Part shown: piece by piece, positions 1-9,007 of the stretch | Layout of the letters: every line of letters starts with the position of its first letter | Position numbering within the stretch: the first letter of the stretch is position 1 | The notes under the pieces: model-generated | Databases searched by the model: none | Told to the model about the DNA's origin: nothing | The model's input: the letters and a program-made list of their open reading frames with translations, nothing else | Made by a program: the position numbers and the translations under genes | Assembly: GCF_009834225.1 (NCBI RefSeq) | Contig: NZ_CP047176.1 | Span: forward strand, 2,356,001 to 2,420,000 | DNA from: Rathayibacter sp. VKM Ac-2759 | Lineage (GTDB): Bacteria > Actinomycetota > Actinomycetes > Actinomycetales > Microbacteriaceae | Direction of reading: 5' to 3' | DNA: 64,000 nucleotides

Positions 1-434
1 CGGTCCCGAGCGTCCTCGACCTGTCGGTGCTCGTGGAGCTCCGCGACCAGCCCGCGCTGGCCGAGGTGCTCGAGGGGTCCGACGTCCGCAGCATCATCGC
101 CGGGCACCTGCACTACTCCTCGACCGCGACCTTCGCGGGCATCCCCGTCTCGGTGGCGTCGGCGACCTGCTACACGCAGGATCTCAACGTCCCGGTGGGC
201 GGCACCCGCGCCCGCAACGGCGCGCAGGCCTTCAACCTCATCCACGTCTACGACGGCACCGTGCTCCACTCGGTGGTGCCGATCGGCGCGTCGACCGAGG
301 TGTCGTACGTCTCGGCGAACGAGACGCAGCGGATCCTCGCGGAGCACGGAGTCGAGATCCGGCCCGCCACCGTGGGTCCGGTGCGGCGCGACGAGGCGCT
401 CTACCCGCCGATCGCCGAGCCCGTCAGCGCGTAG
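1..434 (+). CDS. Metallophosphoesterase (cyclic-nucleotide phosphodiesterase-like), C-terminal part
   Basis: The open frame enters from the left window edge (first complete codon at position 3) and stops with TAG at 432-434, so only the last 143 or so residues are present. The visible GHLHYSS motif (codons around 99-120) matches the last metal-binding block of calcineurin-like phosphoesterases of the CpdA/Icc type. The preceding domain, which would carry the first metal ligands, lies outside the window. The region after the motif is a beta-rich tail ending in a Pro-rich stretch. Family membership is well supported. Substrate (cAMP, phospholipid or other phosphodiester) cannot be told from this fragment. 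Confidence 0.75.
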   Translation, partial: VPSVLDLSVLVELRDQPALAEVLEGSDVRSIIAGHLHYSSTATFAGIPVSVASATCYTQDLNVPVGGTRARNGAQAFNLIHVYDGTVLHSVVPIGASTEVSYVSANETQRILAEHGVEIRPATVGPVRRDEALYPPIAEPVSA

Positions 435-439
435 CTCGA

Positions 440-480
440 CTCGCCTCGAGGGGACCCCGGTCCGGGGCTCCCTCGGCGAG
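440..480. terminator. Bidirectional hairpin between convergent genes
   Basis: The arms CTCGCC (440-445) and GGCGAG (475-480) enclose a second stem of GAGGGG/TCCCTC and an inner CCCCGG/CCGGGG, with a two-base bulge and one mismatch. It sits between a plus-strand gene ending at 434 and a minus-strand gene ending at 494. There is no T-run, which is usual in high-GC actinobacteria. Its core resembles the hairpins at 7640-7705 and 13108-13177. Confidence 0.65.
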
Positions 481-493
481 CGAGGGGGTGGAG

Positions 494-670
494 TCAGCTC
501 CCCGAGCCGCGCGCGCGATCCTTCGCGAACAGGTGGCCGGCGAACGCCAGTGCCGCACCGAGTGCGAGGCCGACGCCGAGGCCGGCCCCGACTCCGATGC
601 CCGGGAACACGAGCGCGCTCGCCAGCCCGAGCAGCAGCCCCAGAACTCCCCCGACGACGGCCCAGACCAC
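494..670 (-). CDS. Small glycine-rich membrane protein (58 aa)
   Basis: A GTG start at 670 lies just inside the 3' end of the upstream Stealth gene (stop at 673-675), with AGG about 7 nt before it, so translation is probably coupled. The 58 residues are almost wholly hydrophobic up to residue 49, with repeated G-x-x-x-G and alternating Gly patterns (residues 7-42) and a central Pro-Gly turn. They end in a basic KDRARGSGS tail. This suggests one or two tightly packed membrane helices with a cytoplasmic tail. No family is recognised. The gene stays open on the minus strand and is too short for certainty, but position and composition favour a real gene. Confidence 0.55.
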   Translation of the reverse strand: MVWAVVGGVLGLLLGLASALVFPGIGVGAGLGVGLALGAALAFAGHLFAKDRARGSGS

Positions 671-672
671 GG

Positions 673-2217
673 TCAGTCCTCGCGCTCCCAGGGGGCCGGG
701 ATCGGGTAGTACTCCTCGAGGAACCCGATGACGGCCTTGGTGCGCGCCTCCGCCGAGATCTCGGGGAAGCTGCCGTCGTTGAGGCAGAAGAAGTCGACGC
801 TGCGGTTCTTGAGCAGCTTCTTCATGTCCTTCAGCCCCTGGTGCATCGTCGTGTCGACGTACTTGACCGAGGCGTTCTCCTGGACCACGGCGCGCCCCGT
901 CATCAGCGCGTAGTAGTGGTAGAGGGAGTTCGTCACCGAGACGTCGCTGGCCGAGCGGAAGCGGCTCGCCGCGGTCGCGGTGAACTCCGGCTCGAACTCG
1001 GCCTCGAGCTCGGCCATCACGGACTTGCGGAGCGGCGTCGCGGCGTGCTCGAGGTGGCGCGTGGTCATCGCGCCGAAGCGCTCGCGCAGGAGCCGGCGGT
1101 TCACGCGGGCGGCGTTCTCGAATCCGCTGCGGGCCGCGTTGCTGTCGCCCATGCCGATGCGGGTGGTCGCCTCGATGAACTTGGTGATGCCTCCCGGCGA
1201 GAAGAAGATCGACGGGTTCACGGGGCGCCCGAAGAACATGTCGTCGTTCGAGTACAGGAAGTGCTCGGCGAGGCCCGGGATGCGGTGCAGCTGGCTCTCG
1301 ACCGCGTGCGAGTTGTGGGTCGGCAGCACCGACAGGTCGCGGAAGTGGTCCTCGCTGCGCACGAGCGTGACGTCGGGGTGGTCCTCGAGCCAGCGCGGGC
1401 GCGGGGAGTCGGTCACGATGAAGATCCGGCGGACCCACGGCGCGTACATGTAGACGCTGCGGAGCGCGTACTTGAGCTCGTCGATCTGGCGGAAGCGCGC
1501 GGGGGCGTCGTCGCCCTCGCCCACGACGTAGCTGGCCATGCGCGCCGCACGGGCGCGCTGGAACTCGAGGTCGGTGCCGTCGACCCACGAGAAGACCATG
1601 TCGACGTCGAACCGGATGTCGCTGACGAGCGGTTCGAACATGCCCTCGAAGGTCGGCCAGGTGCGTCCGTAGAGCTCGACGTGCGCGTCGATGGCCTCGG
1701 CGACGGGCAGGCTGTTGCGCATCAGAGCGTTCTCGGCGGGGGTGATGATCTCCTCCTCGCCGACCTTCCAGAACTCCAGGCGCACCCCGCTGCGCGCACC
1801 GTAGCGGAGCGAGCCGTTCGAGGAGACGCGCGGGCGGAAGAGCGAGAACACGGCGGCGCGCGGGTACGGCGCGATCATGCCCTCGGCGAGCAGCTGCGGA
1901 GGCGTGCCCCGCTTGTCGAGGGTCTTCACGTAGAAGGGCTCGGTCGCGAAGGCGCGGGCGAGCAGCGTGGCCAGCTCGGCCCCGAGCGAGCGGTCGATCG
2001 CGAGGAACGGCGAGCCGTCGTTGCCGCGGATGAGGCGGTAGGGGAACTCGGCCTGGTCCAGGACCTCGCCGAGGGCGGTCAGATCCTCCGTCCACGCCGC
2101 GCGCGGGGTCGTACTCGAGTTCACCAGTGAGAACAGGCCGGCATGGACCACGACGTCGTCGCGGTCGAAGTGGCGCGGACGCAGGAGGGGTGAGGGCAGA
2201 GCACGGACGGAAGGCAT
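673..2217 (-). CDS. Stealth family sugar-phosphate transferase (capsule/exopolysaccharide type)
   Basis: A 514-residue protein with the Stealth conserved regions. CR1 is FSWVDG (residues 209-214). CR2 is the DELKYALRSVYMYAPWV segment that follows. CR3 contains HFLYSNDDMFFG, and CR4 lies in the C-terminal third (SLYHYYALMTGRA). Stealth proteins are UDP-sugar:hexose-1-phosphate transferases that build phosphodiester-linked polysaccharides, as in capsule or cell-wall glycopolymer synthesis. I chose the ATG at 2217 over the one at 2226 because a GATAAT hexamer ends exactly 6 nt before it, the spacing seen at many leaderless starts in this window. No other glycan genes are adjacent, so the polymer is unknown. 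The small membrane protein downstream is probably co-transcribed. Confidence 0.88.
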   Translation of the reverse strand: MPSVRALPSPLLRPRHFDRDDVVVHAGLFSLVNSSTTPRAAWTEDLTALGEVLDQAEFPYRLIRGNDGSPFLAIDRSLGAELATLLARAFATEPFYVKTLDKRGTPPQLLAEGMIAPYPRAAVFSLFRPRVSSNGSLRYGARSGVRLEFWKVGEEEIITPAENALMRNSLPVAEAIDAHVELYGRTWPTFEGMFEPLVSDIRFDVDMVFSWVDGTDLEFQRARAARMASYVVGEGDDAPARFRQIDELKYALRSVYMYAPWVRRIFIVTDSPRPRWLEDHPDVTLVRSEDHFRDLSVLPTHNSHAVESQLHRIPGLAEHFLYSNDDMFFGRPVNPSIFFSPGGITKFIEATTRIGMGDSNAARSGFENAARVNRRLLRERFGAMTTRHLEHAATPLRKSVMAELEAEFEPEFTATAASRFRSASDVSVTNSLYHYYALMTGRAVVQENASVKYVDTTMHQGLKDMKKLLKNRSVDFFCLNDGSFPEISAEARTKAVIGFLEEYYPIPAPWERED

Positions 2218-2223
2218 GATGCA

Positions 2224-2229
2224 CATTAT
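2224..2229 (-). promoter_or_regulatory. -10 element GATAAT for the Stealth gene
   Basis: GATAAT on the minus strand, 6 nt upstream of the ATG at 2217 and with no ribosome binding site between, consistent with a leaderless transcript. Confidence 0.55.
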
Positions 2230-2263
2230 CCGCCGTCGGAGTTTCCCCTGTGTTACCGGCGGT

Positions 2264-3790
2264 TCACCTTGACAGGGAGTGCAGTCGCGCCAGGGCCTCG
2301 TCGCCCTCCCCGGACGCCTCCCGCTGCCGCCGCATCTGCTCCGCCACGACGACTCCGAGCAGGAACGCGGGCTCGCCGCGCTTCTCGGCCGCGACAGCGT
2401 AGGCGCGCACGGTCTCGCGCAGCGCGGAGGCGTCCCGCTCCTCCCCCAGCGCGTCCGCGACGCGCTCGGCGGCCGATGCCAGGGCCCGGTGCCGCTTCTT
2501 CACGGCCGAGGGCACGACGGACGACCAGGCCTGCACGAGGTAGCGGAGGCGCTTGGCGGCCTTGCGGACGTCGTGCCTGGCAGTGCCCGCCTCCTCCTCC
2601 GGCGCGCTCCGCGCCGCCTCGAGCCGCGCCAGCTCCTTCGCGACCGAGCGGTCGACGAGCTTCTTCGCGCTCGAGCCGGCGCGCCGCGTCAGCGGAGGCT
2701 CGGCGAGCAGGGCGTCGAGCGAGGCCAGCAGCGCGAGGTACCGGCCGCCGCGCAGGGTCCGCGAGACGCGGGCGAGGGCCGTGGCGTGTCTGCGCTCGCC
2801 GGCGTCGAGCAGGGCGGCGTGCGCGGCAGCGGCGCCCGGCGCCTCCCGCGCGGCCTCGTCGAGCGCGGTGCGCAGCCGATCGGCGAGCACCTCCTCGTCG
2901 CGGGCGGCGCCGAGGACGCCGGCGAGCCAGCGCAGCTCGTCGCGGATCGGATCGGTCGAGGCGCGCTCGAGCACCGACCGGGATCCGGCGAGAACGGTGC
3001 GCAGGCGTCGGGTGAGCACGCGCATCCGGTGGAGGGCGTCGTCGGTCTCGAGGCGCACGTGTGGATCGATCGCGCGGAGATCGCGCAGCAGGAGGCGGAT
3101 CGCGGCGAGCGCCGCCTCCCCTCCGTCACGAGGAGCGGGGACCGTGTCGTCGATCGGGCCCCCGGTGGCCCGGGCGAGCTTGGAGGCGCTCGCGGCGGGT
3201 CGCGCGCCGGCATCGGCGAGGCGGGCCTCGATCGCGTCCAGCGCGGCCTCCCCCTCGGCGCCGTGCACGTCGACCAGCTCGACCTCCCACTCGCGCCAGC
3301 GCCGCTCCTCCCCCGAGCGCACGTCGAGGGCGATCACGAGGTCGTCGGCGATCTCGGCGAGCAGGCGCCCCTCCGCATCGACCGCGCGGGTGATGCCCCT
3401 CACCGTCTCGAGGACGGCGAGAGGCTCGAGCCGAGCGCGGGCGACGTGGGCCAGGACGGGCTCGCGCACCGCGGCGGGCACCGTGCTGGTCGCCGTCAGC
3501 GGCACGTGGATCTCGGTGCGTCCCGCCGACCCGGGGAGCTTCACGTGCCAGCCCTCGTCCGCACCGCCCGCGCGGCGGCGGAGGGTGATCCGGCCCCGCG
3601 AGAGCGCGCGGTCGGCGGTGTCGAAGTACTCGGCCCGTAGCGTCACCGGCTCCTCGCGCTCCACGGTCGAGACCGCCCCCGCCCCCGCCAGATCCGGCAG
3701 CTCCGCCGAGGCGTCGACGTCGTACTTGCGCTCGACCTCGGTCTGCACGCGCCGGGACGCGTCCTTCTTCTTCGCTGCATCGCTGGCCAT
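2264..3790 (-). CDS. CYTH and CHAD domain-containing protein
   Basis: A 508-residue two-domain protein. The N-terminal CYTH (triphosphate tunnel) domain, about residues 12-205, opens with the E-x-E-x-K signature (E18, E20, K22) and has the basic and acidic strands expected of the tunnel. The C-terminal CHAD helical domain, about residues 215-500, carries repeated His/Arg motifs such as HRMRVLTRRLR and HDVRKAAKRLRYL, which bind polyphosphate in known members. The fusion is usually linked to polyphosphate or triphosphate metabolism, but no activity is proved for this form. Start at 3790 is preferred; an in-frame start at 3829 would add 13 residues outside the domain. It is transcribed divergently from the peptidase gene at 3868. 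Confidence 0.88.
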   Translation of the reverse strand: MASDAAKKKDASRRVQTEVERKYDVDASAELPDLAGAGAVSTVEREEPVTLRAEYFDTADRALSRGRITLRRRAGGADEGWHVKLPGSAGRTEIHVPLTATSTVPAAVREPVLAHVARARLEPLAVLETVRGITRAVDAEGRLLAEIADDLVIALDVRSGEERRWREWEVELVDVHGAEGEAALDAIEARLADAGARPAASASKLARATGGPIDDTVPAPRDGGEAALAAIRLLLRDLRAIDPHVRLETDDALHRMRVLTRRLRTVLAGSRSVLERASTDPIRDELRWLAGVLGAARDEEVLADRLRTALDEAAREAPGAAAAHAALLDAGERRHATALARVSRTLRGGRYLALLASLDALLAEPPLTRRAGSSAKKLVDRSVAKELARLEAARSAPEEEAGTARHDVRKAAKRLRYLVQAWSSVVPSAVKKRHRALASAAERVADALGEERDASALRETVRAYAVAAEKRGEPAFLLGVVVAEQMRRQREASGEGDEALARLHSLSR

Positions 3791-3855
3791 GCTCCATTGT
3801 GCGCACGGCGGAGCGCTCTCCCGCACCATCCGAGCCCCGGTGTGCAGGCGCCGCC

Positions 3856-3861
3856 TAGGCT
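3856..3861 (+). promoter_or_regulatory. -10 element TAGGCT for the oligopeptidase gene
   Basis: TAGGCT lies 6 nt before the ATG at 3868 with no Shine-Dalgarno sequence; probable leaderless start. Confidence 0.55.
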
Positions 3862-3867
3862 GGTGCG

Positions 3868-5991
3868 ATGACTGCGCCCGTCCCTCCCGTCGCCCGCCGC
3901 ATCCCGCTCGAACGCCGTCATCACGGCGATGTCGTCGTCGATCAGTACGAGTGGCTGCGGCAGAAGGAGGACCAGGAGGTCCTCGCCCACCTCGAGGCCG
4001 AGAACGCCTACACCGATGCCGTGCTCGAGCCGCTCGCGCCGCTGCGCCAGACGATCTTCGACGAGATCCGCTCGCGGACCAAGGAGACCGATCTGTCGGT
4101 GCCGGTGCGCGAGGGCGCCTGGTGGTACTTCTCGCGGTCGTACGAGGGCCGCCAGTACGCGGTGCACTGCCGCGCCCCGATCTCGAGTGCGGACGACTGG
4201 ACGCCTCCGTCGATCGCCGAGGGCGGCCCGCTCGAGGGCGAGCAGGTCGTGCTCGACGGCAACGCGGAGGCGGAGGGCCACGACTTCTTCTCGCTCGGCA
4301 GCTTCGATGTCTCCAGCGACGGGCGCTACCTCCTCTTCGGCACCGACGTCGAGGGCGACGAGCGCTACACGCTGCGCATCCGCGATCTCTCGAGCGGCGA
4401 GGACCTGCCCGACGTGGTCGAGGGCACCGGGGGCGGCGCGACCTTCGGGGCCGACGCGCGCTTCGTCTTCTACCCGACGGTCGACGAGTCGTGGCGCCCC
4501 GACACCGTCTGGCGCCACGAGGTCGGCACCGACTCCTCCGCTGACTCCGTGGTCTTCTCGGAGCCTGACGAGCGCTACTGGATCGGCATCGGCCTCACCC
4601 GCAGCCGCCGCTTCCTGGTGATCGAGATCGGCAGCAAGATCACGAGCGAGTGCCTGCTGCTCGACGCCGACGACCCGACCGGCGAGTTCCGCTCCGTCTG
4701 GCCGCGTCGCGAGGGAGTGGAGTACGAGGTCGAGCACGCCGTGATCGACGGGCGCGACCGCCTCCTGATCGTGCACAACGACGGCGCGCTCGACTTCGAG
4801 GTCGTCGAGGAGCCGGCCGACCTCGACCGCAGCCCCGAGGAGCGCGCCGCCGACCGCCGCGTCGTCGTGCCGCACTCGCCCGGTCGCCGGATCGAGGGCG
4901 TCGACGCGTTCGCGCAGCACGTCGTCGTCTCGTACCGCTCCGAGGGCGCGACCCGCCTCGGGCTCCTCCGCGACGCCTCCGCCGACGCGGCGCTCGAGGA
5001 GATCGTGTTCGACGAGCCGCTGTACGACGCGGGTCTCGCCGGCAATCCGGAGTGGGAGCAGCCCGCCCTCCGCCTCGCCTACACCTCGTTCGTGACGCCC
5101 TCGACGGTGCTGGCCCTCGAGGTGGCGACCGGCGAGCGCACGGTGCTCAAGCAGCAGCCGGTGCTCGGCGACTACGACCCCGAGCGCTACGTGCAGCGGC
5201 GCGAGTGGGCGACGGCCGGCGACGGCACGCGGATCCCCCTCTCGCTGGTGTGGCGACGCGACGCGGCCGACCCCGACTCGGCTCCCGCGCCGCTCCTCCT
5301 CTACGGCTACGGGTCCTACGAGGCGAGCATCGACCCCGGCTTCTCGATCGCGCGGCTCTCGCTGCTCGACCGCGGAGTCGTCTTCGCGATCGCGCACGTG
5401 CGCGGCGGCGGCGAGATGGGCCGCTCCTGGTACGAGAACGGCAAGACGCTCACCAAGCGCAACACCTTCACCGACTTCGTCGACGCGGCCCACCACCTCG
5501 TCGAGGCGGGGTTCACGACGCCGGAGCGGCTCGTCGCCCAGGGCGGCTCGGCGGGAGGCCTGCTGATGGGCGCTGTCGCGAATCTCGCCCCGGAGTCCTT
5601 CGCCGGGATCCTCGCGCAGGTGCCGTTCGTCGACGCGCTCACCTCGATCCTCGACCCGTCGTTGCCGCTGACCGTGATCGAGTGGGACGAGTGGGGCGAC
5701 CCGCTGCACGACGCGGACGTCTACGCCTACATGAAGTCGTACTCGCCCTACGAGAACGTGAAGGAGGGGGTCCGCTACCCGCGGATCCTCGCGACGACGA
5801 GCCTCAACGACACCCGGGTGCTCTACGTCGAGCCGGCGAAGTGGGTGGCGAGGCTCCGCGAGGTCGGGGCTCCCGCGCTGCTCAAGATCGAGATGACGGC
5901 CGGGCACGGCGGCGTCAGCGGGCGCTACGAGCGCTGGCGCGAGGTGGCCTTCGAGTACGCGTGGACCCTGGACGTGCTCGGCCTGTCGTGA
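3868..5991 (+). CDS. ptrB: S9 family oligopeptidase B (prolyl-oligopeptidase fold)
   Basis: A 707-residue cytosolic serine peptidase that cleaves short peptides, in this branch usually after Arg/Lys. The N-terminal beta-propeller (about 1-410) is followed by an alpha/beta hydrolase domain with GYGSYE and HVRGGGEMGR oxyanion-region motifs. The catalytic triad is visible: Ser561 in GGSAGG, Asp648 in LNDTRV and His680 in GHGG. Length and motifs match oligopeptidase B rather than the post-proline enzymes. I infer the basic-residue specificity from the family and did not model it. There is no signal peptide. It has its own promoter and a downstream gap before maltokinase. Confidence 0.9.
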   Translation: MTAPVPPVARRIPLERRHHGDVVVDQYEWLRQKEDQEVLAHLEAENAYTDAVLEPLAPLRQTIFDEIRSRTKETDLSVPVREGAWWYFSRSYEGRQYAVHCRAPISSADDWTPPSIAEGGPLEGEQVVLDGNAEAEGHDFFSLGSFDVSSDGRYLLFGTDVEGDERYTLRIRDLSSGEDLPDVVEGTGGGATFGADARFVFYPTVDESWRPDTVWRHEVGTDSSADSVVFSEPDERYWIGIGLTRSRRFLVIEIGSKITSECLLLDADDPTGEFRSVWPRREGVEYEVEHAVIDGRDRLLIVHNDGALDFEVVEEPADLDRSPEERAADRRVVVPHSPGRRIEGVDAFAQHVVVSYRSEGATRLGLLRDASADAALEEIVFDEPLYDAGLAGNPEWEQPALRLAYTSFVTPSTVLALEVATGERTVLKQQPVLGDYDPERYVQRREWATAGDGTRIPLSLVWRRDAADPDSAPAPLLLYGYGSYEASIDPGFSIARLSLLDRGVVFAIAHVRGGGEMGRSWYENGKTLTKRNTFTDFVDAAHHLVEAGFTTPERLVAQGGSAGGLLMGAVANLAPESFAGILAQVPFVDALTSILDPSLPLTVIEWDEWGDPLHDADVYAYMKSYSPYENVKEGVRYPRILATTSLNDTRVLYVEPAKWVARLREVGAPALLKIEMTAGHGGVSGRYERWREVAFEYAWTLDVLGLS

Positions 5992-6088
5992 CCGAGCGGA
6001 CCTGATCCGCGGGGCGCGCCGCAAGCCCCAGCCGCACGACGCCCGCGCCGCGTAGGGTCGGGGTGCCGACGAAGGGGAGAGCCGACCA

Positions 6089-7462
6089 ATGAGCGCAGGC
6101 CTATCGATCGACCGGGCCACGGCCTGGGTGGCGCAGCAGCGGTGGTACGCGAGCAAGGGGCGCAGTCCCGTGCTCGAGGTGCGCGGCGAGTGGACGCTGC
6201 GGCGCGAGGGCGGGGACGTCGTCGTCATGCTCGTCATCGACCGTGCGGGGACGAGCCCCGTGCTGTACCAGGTGCCCGTGACCGTCCACACCGAGCCCGT
6301 CGAGGGCCTCGAGGACGCGCTGATCTCGAGCGAGGGCGGTCGCTACGTCTACGACGGCCCGCGCGACGAGTTCTTCGCCAGGGCTCTGCTCGAGATGATC
6401 GCCGACGACGGCGCCTCCGACGCCGAGGGCGCCCTCGGGCACGCCCGCGCCGACGGCCACCGCCAGCCGGGAGCGGTGATCGGCGCCTTCGCGTCCTCCC
6501 GCATCCTGAGCGGCGAGCAGTCGAACACGTCGATCATCGTGCAGACCACCGCGGAGGACGGCTCGGCCGGCACCCCCGTGATCGTGAAGGTCTTCCGGGC
6601 CCTGCACCACGGCGACAACCCGGACGTCACCGTGCAGTCGGCGCTGAACGCGGCCGGCAGCACGCTCGTGCCGCCGGTGATCGGCAACGTCACCGGCGAG
6701 TGGGACGACCGCGGCGAGGAGTCGGGCCGCGCGTTCGGCCACCTGGCCTTCGCCCAGGAGTTCCTCCCCGGCGTCGAGGACGCCTGGCGCGTGGCCCTGG
6801 AGGCCGTGGGCGCCGACTCCGACTTCACCGGCCCCGCCCGCGAGCTGGGCATCGCGACCGCCGAGGTCCACTCCGTGCTCGCCGAGGTGATGCCGACCGA
6901 GGGCGCCTCACCCGAGGTGATCGAGCGGATGATCGCCAGCATGCGCCGCCGGCTCCGGATCGCCTCCGCCGAGGTGCCTGTGATCGCCGAGGACGCGGAG
7001 GCGATCGACGCGGTGTTCCGCGCCGCCGCCACGGCGCCGTGGCCGACGCTCCAGCGCATCCACGGCGACTACCACCTCGGGCAGGTGCTGTCGGTGCCCG
7101 GTCGCGGCTGGGTGCTCCTCGACTTCGAGGGCGAGCCCCTGCGGCCGATGAACGAGCGGCGGATGCCCGACGTCGCCCTCCGCGACGTCGCGGGCATGCT
7201 CCGCTCGTTCGACTACGCCGCAGGTGCCTACGAGCAGGACTCCCCCGGCACCTCGCGAGCCGCCTGGGCGGCGGCGACGCGCGCGGCGTTCCTCGAGGGC
7301 TACACCGAGCGGGCGGGCGACGCGGTCACCGCGCACCGGGCCGTGCTCGACGCGTTCGAGCTCGACAAGGCCGTCTACGAGGCGATCTACGAGGCCCGCA
7401 ACCGCCCCGGCTGGCTGTCCATCCCCGTCGCCGCGGTGCAGCGGCTCGCCGCGCACTCGTAG
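6089..7462 (+). CDS. mak: Maltokinase-like phosphotransferase
   Basis: A 457-residue protein, close to the length of mycobacterial Mak. The N-terminal cap carries the QQRWYASKGR signature (residues 15-24). The C-terminal eukaryotic-kinase-like lobe has the catalytic loop HGDYHLGQ (His325, Asp327) and the metal-binding DFEGEP (Asp345). Maltokinase phosphorylates maltose to maltose-1-phosphate, the donor for GlgE-type alpha-glucan synthesis. The usual partners treS, glgE and glgB are not in the window. A TAGGGT hexamer at 6053-6058 and an AAGGGGAG ribosome binding site precede the ATG, so this gene has a normal leader, unlike many neighbours. Confidence 0.82.
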   Translation: MSAGLSIDRATAWVAQQRWYASKGRSPVLEVRGEWTLRREGGDVVVMLVIDRAGTSPVLYQVPVTVHTEPVEGLEDALISSEGGRYVYDGPRDEFFARALLEMIADDGASDAEGALGHARADGHRQPGAVIGAFASSRILSGEQSNTSIIVQTTAEDGSAGTPVIVKVFRALHHGDNPDVTVQSALNAAGSTLVPPVIGNVTGEWDDRGEESGRAFGHLAFAQEFLPGVEDAWRVALEAVGADSDFTGPARELGIATAEVHSVLAEVMPTEGASPEVIERMIASMRRRLRIASAEVPVIAEDAEAIDAVFRAAATAPWPTLQRIHGDYHLGQVLSVPGRGWVLLDFEGEPLRPMNERRMPDVALRDVAGMLRSFDYAAGAYEQDSPGTSRAAWAAATRAAFLEGYTERAGDAVTAHRAVLDAFELDKAVYEAIYEARNRPGWLSIPVAAVQRLAAHS

Positions 7463-7471
7463 GGTTCAGAG

Positions 7472-7615
7472 ATGAGCGAACGCGACACGACCCCCGAGCC
7501 CCTCGACCCGCTGAGCGACTTCTCGCTCCCGGGCGACGCCGATCTGCACGTGGAGGGCGACGCCTCCGGAGCGGACGGCACCGAGATCGACGAGCCGGGC
7601 GACGACGACGACTGA
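7472..7615 (+). CDS. Small acidic hypothetical protein (47 aa)
   Basis: An ATG 9 nt after the maltokinase stop opens a 47-residue frame that is strongly acidic (many Asp/Glu, ending in four Asp) with almost no basic residues after the first four codons. It ends at 7613-7615, just before the large hairpin at 7640. There is no clear ribosome binding site, so translation would depend on read-through coupling from maltokinase. No family is recognised. The consistent codon use and its position between a gene and its terminator argue for a real small gene, but it could be chance. Confidence 0.4.
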   Translation: MSERDTTPEPLDPLSDFSLPGDADLHVEGDASGADGTEIDEPGDDDD

Positions 7616-7639
7616 CGCCCCCGCCGACGCTCCGGCACT

Positions 7640-7705
7640 GAGGGAACCCCGGACCGTCGAGGCAGCCCGCTCTTCCGGGAGGCCTCGACGGTCCGGGGTT
7701 CCCTC
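7640..7705. repeat. Perfect 24-bp inverted repeat (dispersed hairpin, likely bidirectional terminator)
   Basis: Left arm 7640-7663 and right arm 7682-7705 are perfect reverse complements with an 18-nt loop, which itself contains a CCCG/CGGG mini-stem. It lies between convergent genes (small ORF and corA). The outer 19 nt of the arm, GAGGGAACCCCGGACCGTC, recur exactly in the hairpin at 13108-13177. Confidence 0.85.
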
Positions 7706-7738
7706 GACAGGACTCGGCCCGGAAGAGCGGTCCAGGCC

Positions 7739-8872
7739 CTAGAGCCAGCCCCACTTCTTGAAGAGGCGGTGCAGCACGACGCTCGAGGCGAGCATCGCGG
7801 CCAGGGCGGCCGGATAGCCCCACGCCACGTGCAGCTCGGGCATCACGTCGAAGTTCATCCCGTACACGCTCGAGATCATCGTCGGCGCGAAGAAGATGGC
7901 GGCCCACGCCGAGATGCGCTTGACCTCGTCGTTCTGCTGGTTGCCCGCCTCCGCCAGCTTCTTCATGTCCTCGTTCTGCCGCTGCGCGACGAGGGTGGCG
8001 TTCACGGCGAGGATCTCGCGGAGGGTCGTGCGGAACCCCTCCACCCGCTCGTTCACGACGGCGACGTGGTCGGCGACGTCGCGGATGTAGCGGCGCAGCT
8101 CGACGTCCGACTGGAAGACCTCGAAGTCGGTGACGAGGCGGCCGAGCATGCCCACGAGCGGCGCGACGGCCCGCTGGAAGTCGAGGACCTCCTGGCTGAG
8201 CTCGTAGATGCGACGGGAGACCGCGGGATCCCCCTCGAACACCTGCGCCTCGATCTCGTCGATGTCGTTCTCGAGTCCCGCGACGACCGGCGAGTACTGA
8301 TCGACCACGGCGTCGAGGATCGCGTAGAGCACTGCGACGGGGCCGACCCGCAGGAGCGCGGGGTCGGACTCCATCCGTCGGCGCACGAGCGAGAGGTCGG
8401 GCTTCTCGGAGTGGCGGACCGTCACGACGAAGTTCGGGCCGACGAACAGGTGCAGCTCGCCGAAGTCGACCTCCTCGCGCTGGTCGGAGTAGCTGGCCGC
8501 GCGGAGGACGACGAACATGTCGCTGCCGTAGCGCTCGAGCTTGGGCCGCTGGTGGGCGCTGATCGCGTCCTCGATGGCGAGCGGGTGCATCGAGAACTCC
8601 TCCTCGAGGGAGGAGAGCTCGGCCTCGGTCGGCCGGTAGAGGCCGATCCACGCCATCGCGTCGGGCAGCTTCTGCAGCGCGGTGAGCGCCTCCGGGATGC
8701 TGCGCGGCGAGACGACGCGGCGGCCGTCCTGGTAGATCGCGTTGTCGACGGTGCTGGTGCGGGCGGGCTCCTCGGCCGGGAGGATCCGCTCGATCGGGCT
8801 CGTGTCCTCGGCGGCGGCCCGGGTGCGCGAGCCGATCCCGAGGATCGTCGAGGGGACGCGGGGCAGTCTCAT
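7739..8872 (-). CDS. corA: CorA family magnesium/cobalt transporter
   Basis: A 377-residue protein. The long N-terminal cytoplasmic domain ends in a helical stalk. Two C-terminal membrane helices follow, the first carrying the signature YGMNF with the short MPEL periplasmic loop after it. CorA forms homopentameric channels for Mg2+ (also Co2+/Ni2+) uptake. Start at 8872 is chosen because GAGGAG lies 7-8 nt upstream; longer in-frame readings have no binding site and enter antisense sequence of sbcD. The basic N-terminal 40 residues are probably unstructured. It is divergent from sbcD with 135 bp between. Confidence 0.93.
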   Translation of the reverse strand: MRLPRVPSTILGIGSRTRAAAEDTSPIERILPAEEPARTSTVDNAIYQDGRRVVSPRSIPEALTALQKLPDAMAWIGLYRPTEAELSSLEEEFSMHPLAIEDAISAHQRPKLERYGSDMFVVLRAASYSDQREEVDFGELHLFVGPNFVVTVRHSEKPDLSLVRRRMESDPALLRVGPVAVLYAILDAVVDQYSPVVAGLENDIDEIEAQVFEGDPAVSRRIYELSQEVLDFQRAVAPLVGMLGRLVTDFEVFQSDVELRRYIRDVADHVAVVNERVEGFRTTLREILAVNATLVAQRQNEDMKKLAEAGNQQNDEVKRISAWAAIFFAPTMISSVYGMNFDVMPELHVAWGYPAALAAMLASSVVLHRLFKKWGWL

Positions 8873-9007
8873 CCCTGGCTCCTCTCGTCGTCGCCGACGA
8901 CCCATTCTGCACCCGCGGGTGAACGGGAGGTGACGTCGTGCGCGGTGGGTGTCGGAGGTGCTCAGTAGCCTGGACGAGCACGACGGCACCCTCGCGAAAG
9001 GACGGAT

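Noticed and set aside
550..2130. Long plus-strand frame antisense to the Stealth gene, and similar long frames such as 54451-56352 (+) and 3643-6291 (-)
   Set aside because: Very high GC leaves few stop codons in all frames. These frames lack binding sites and known motifs and lie opposite genes with clear family signatures.
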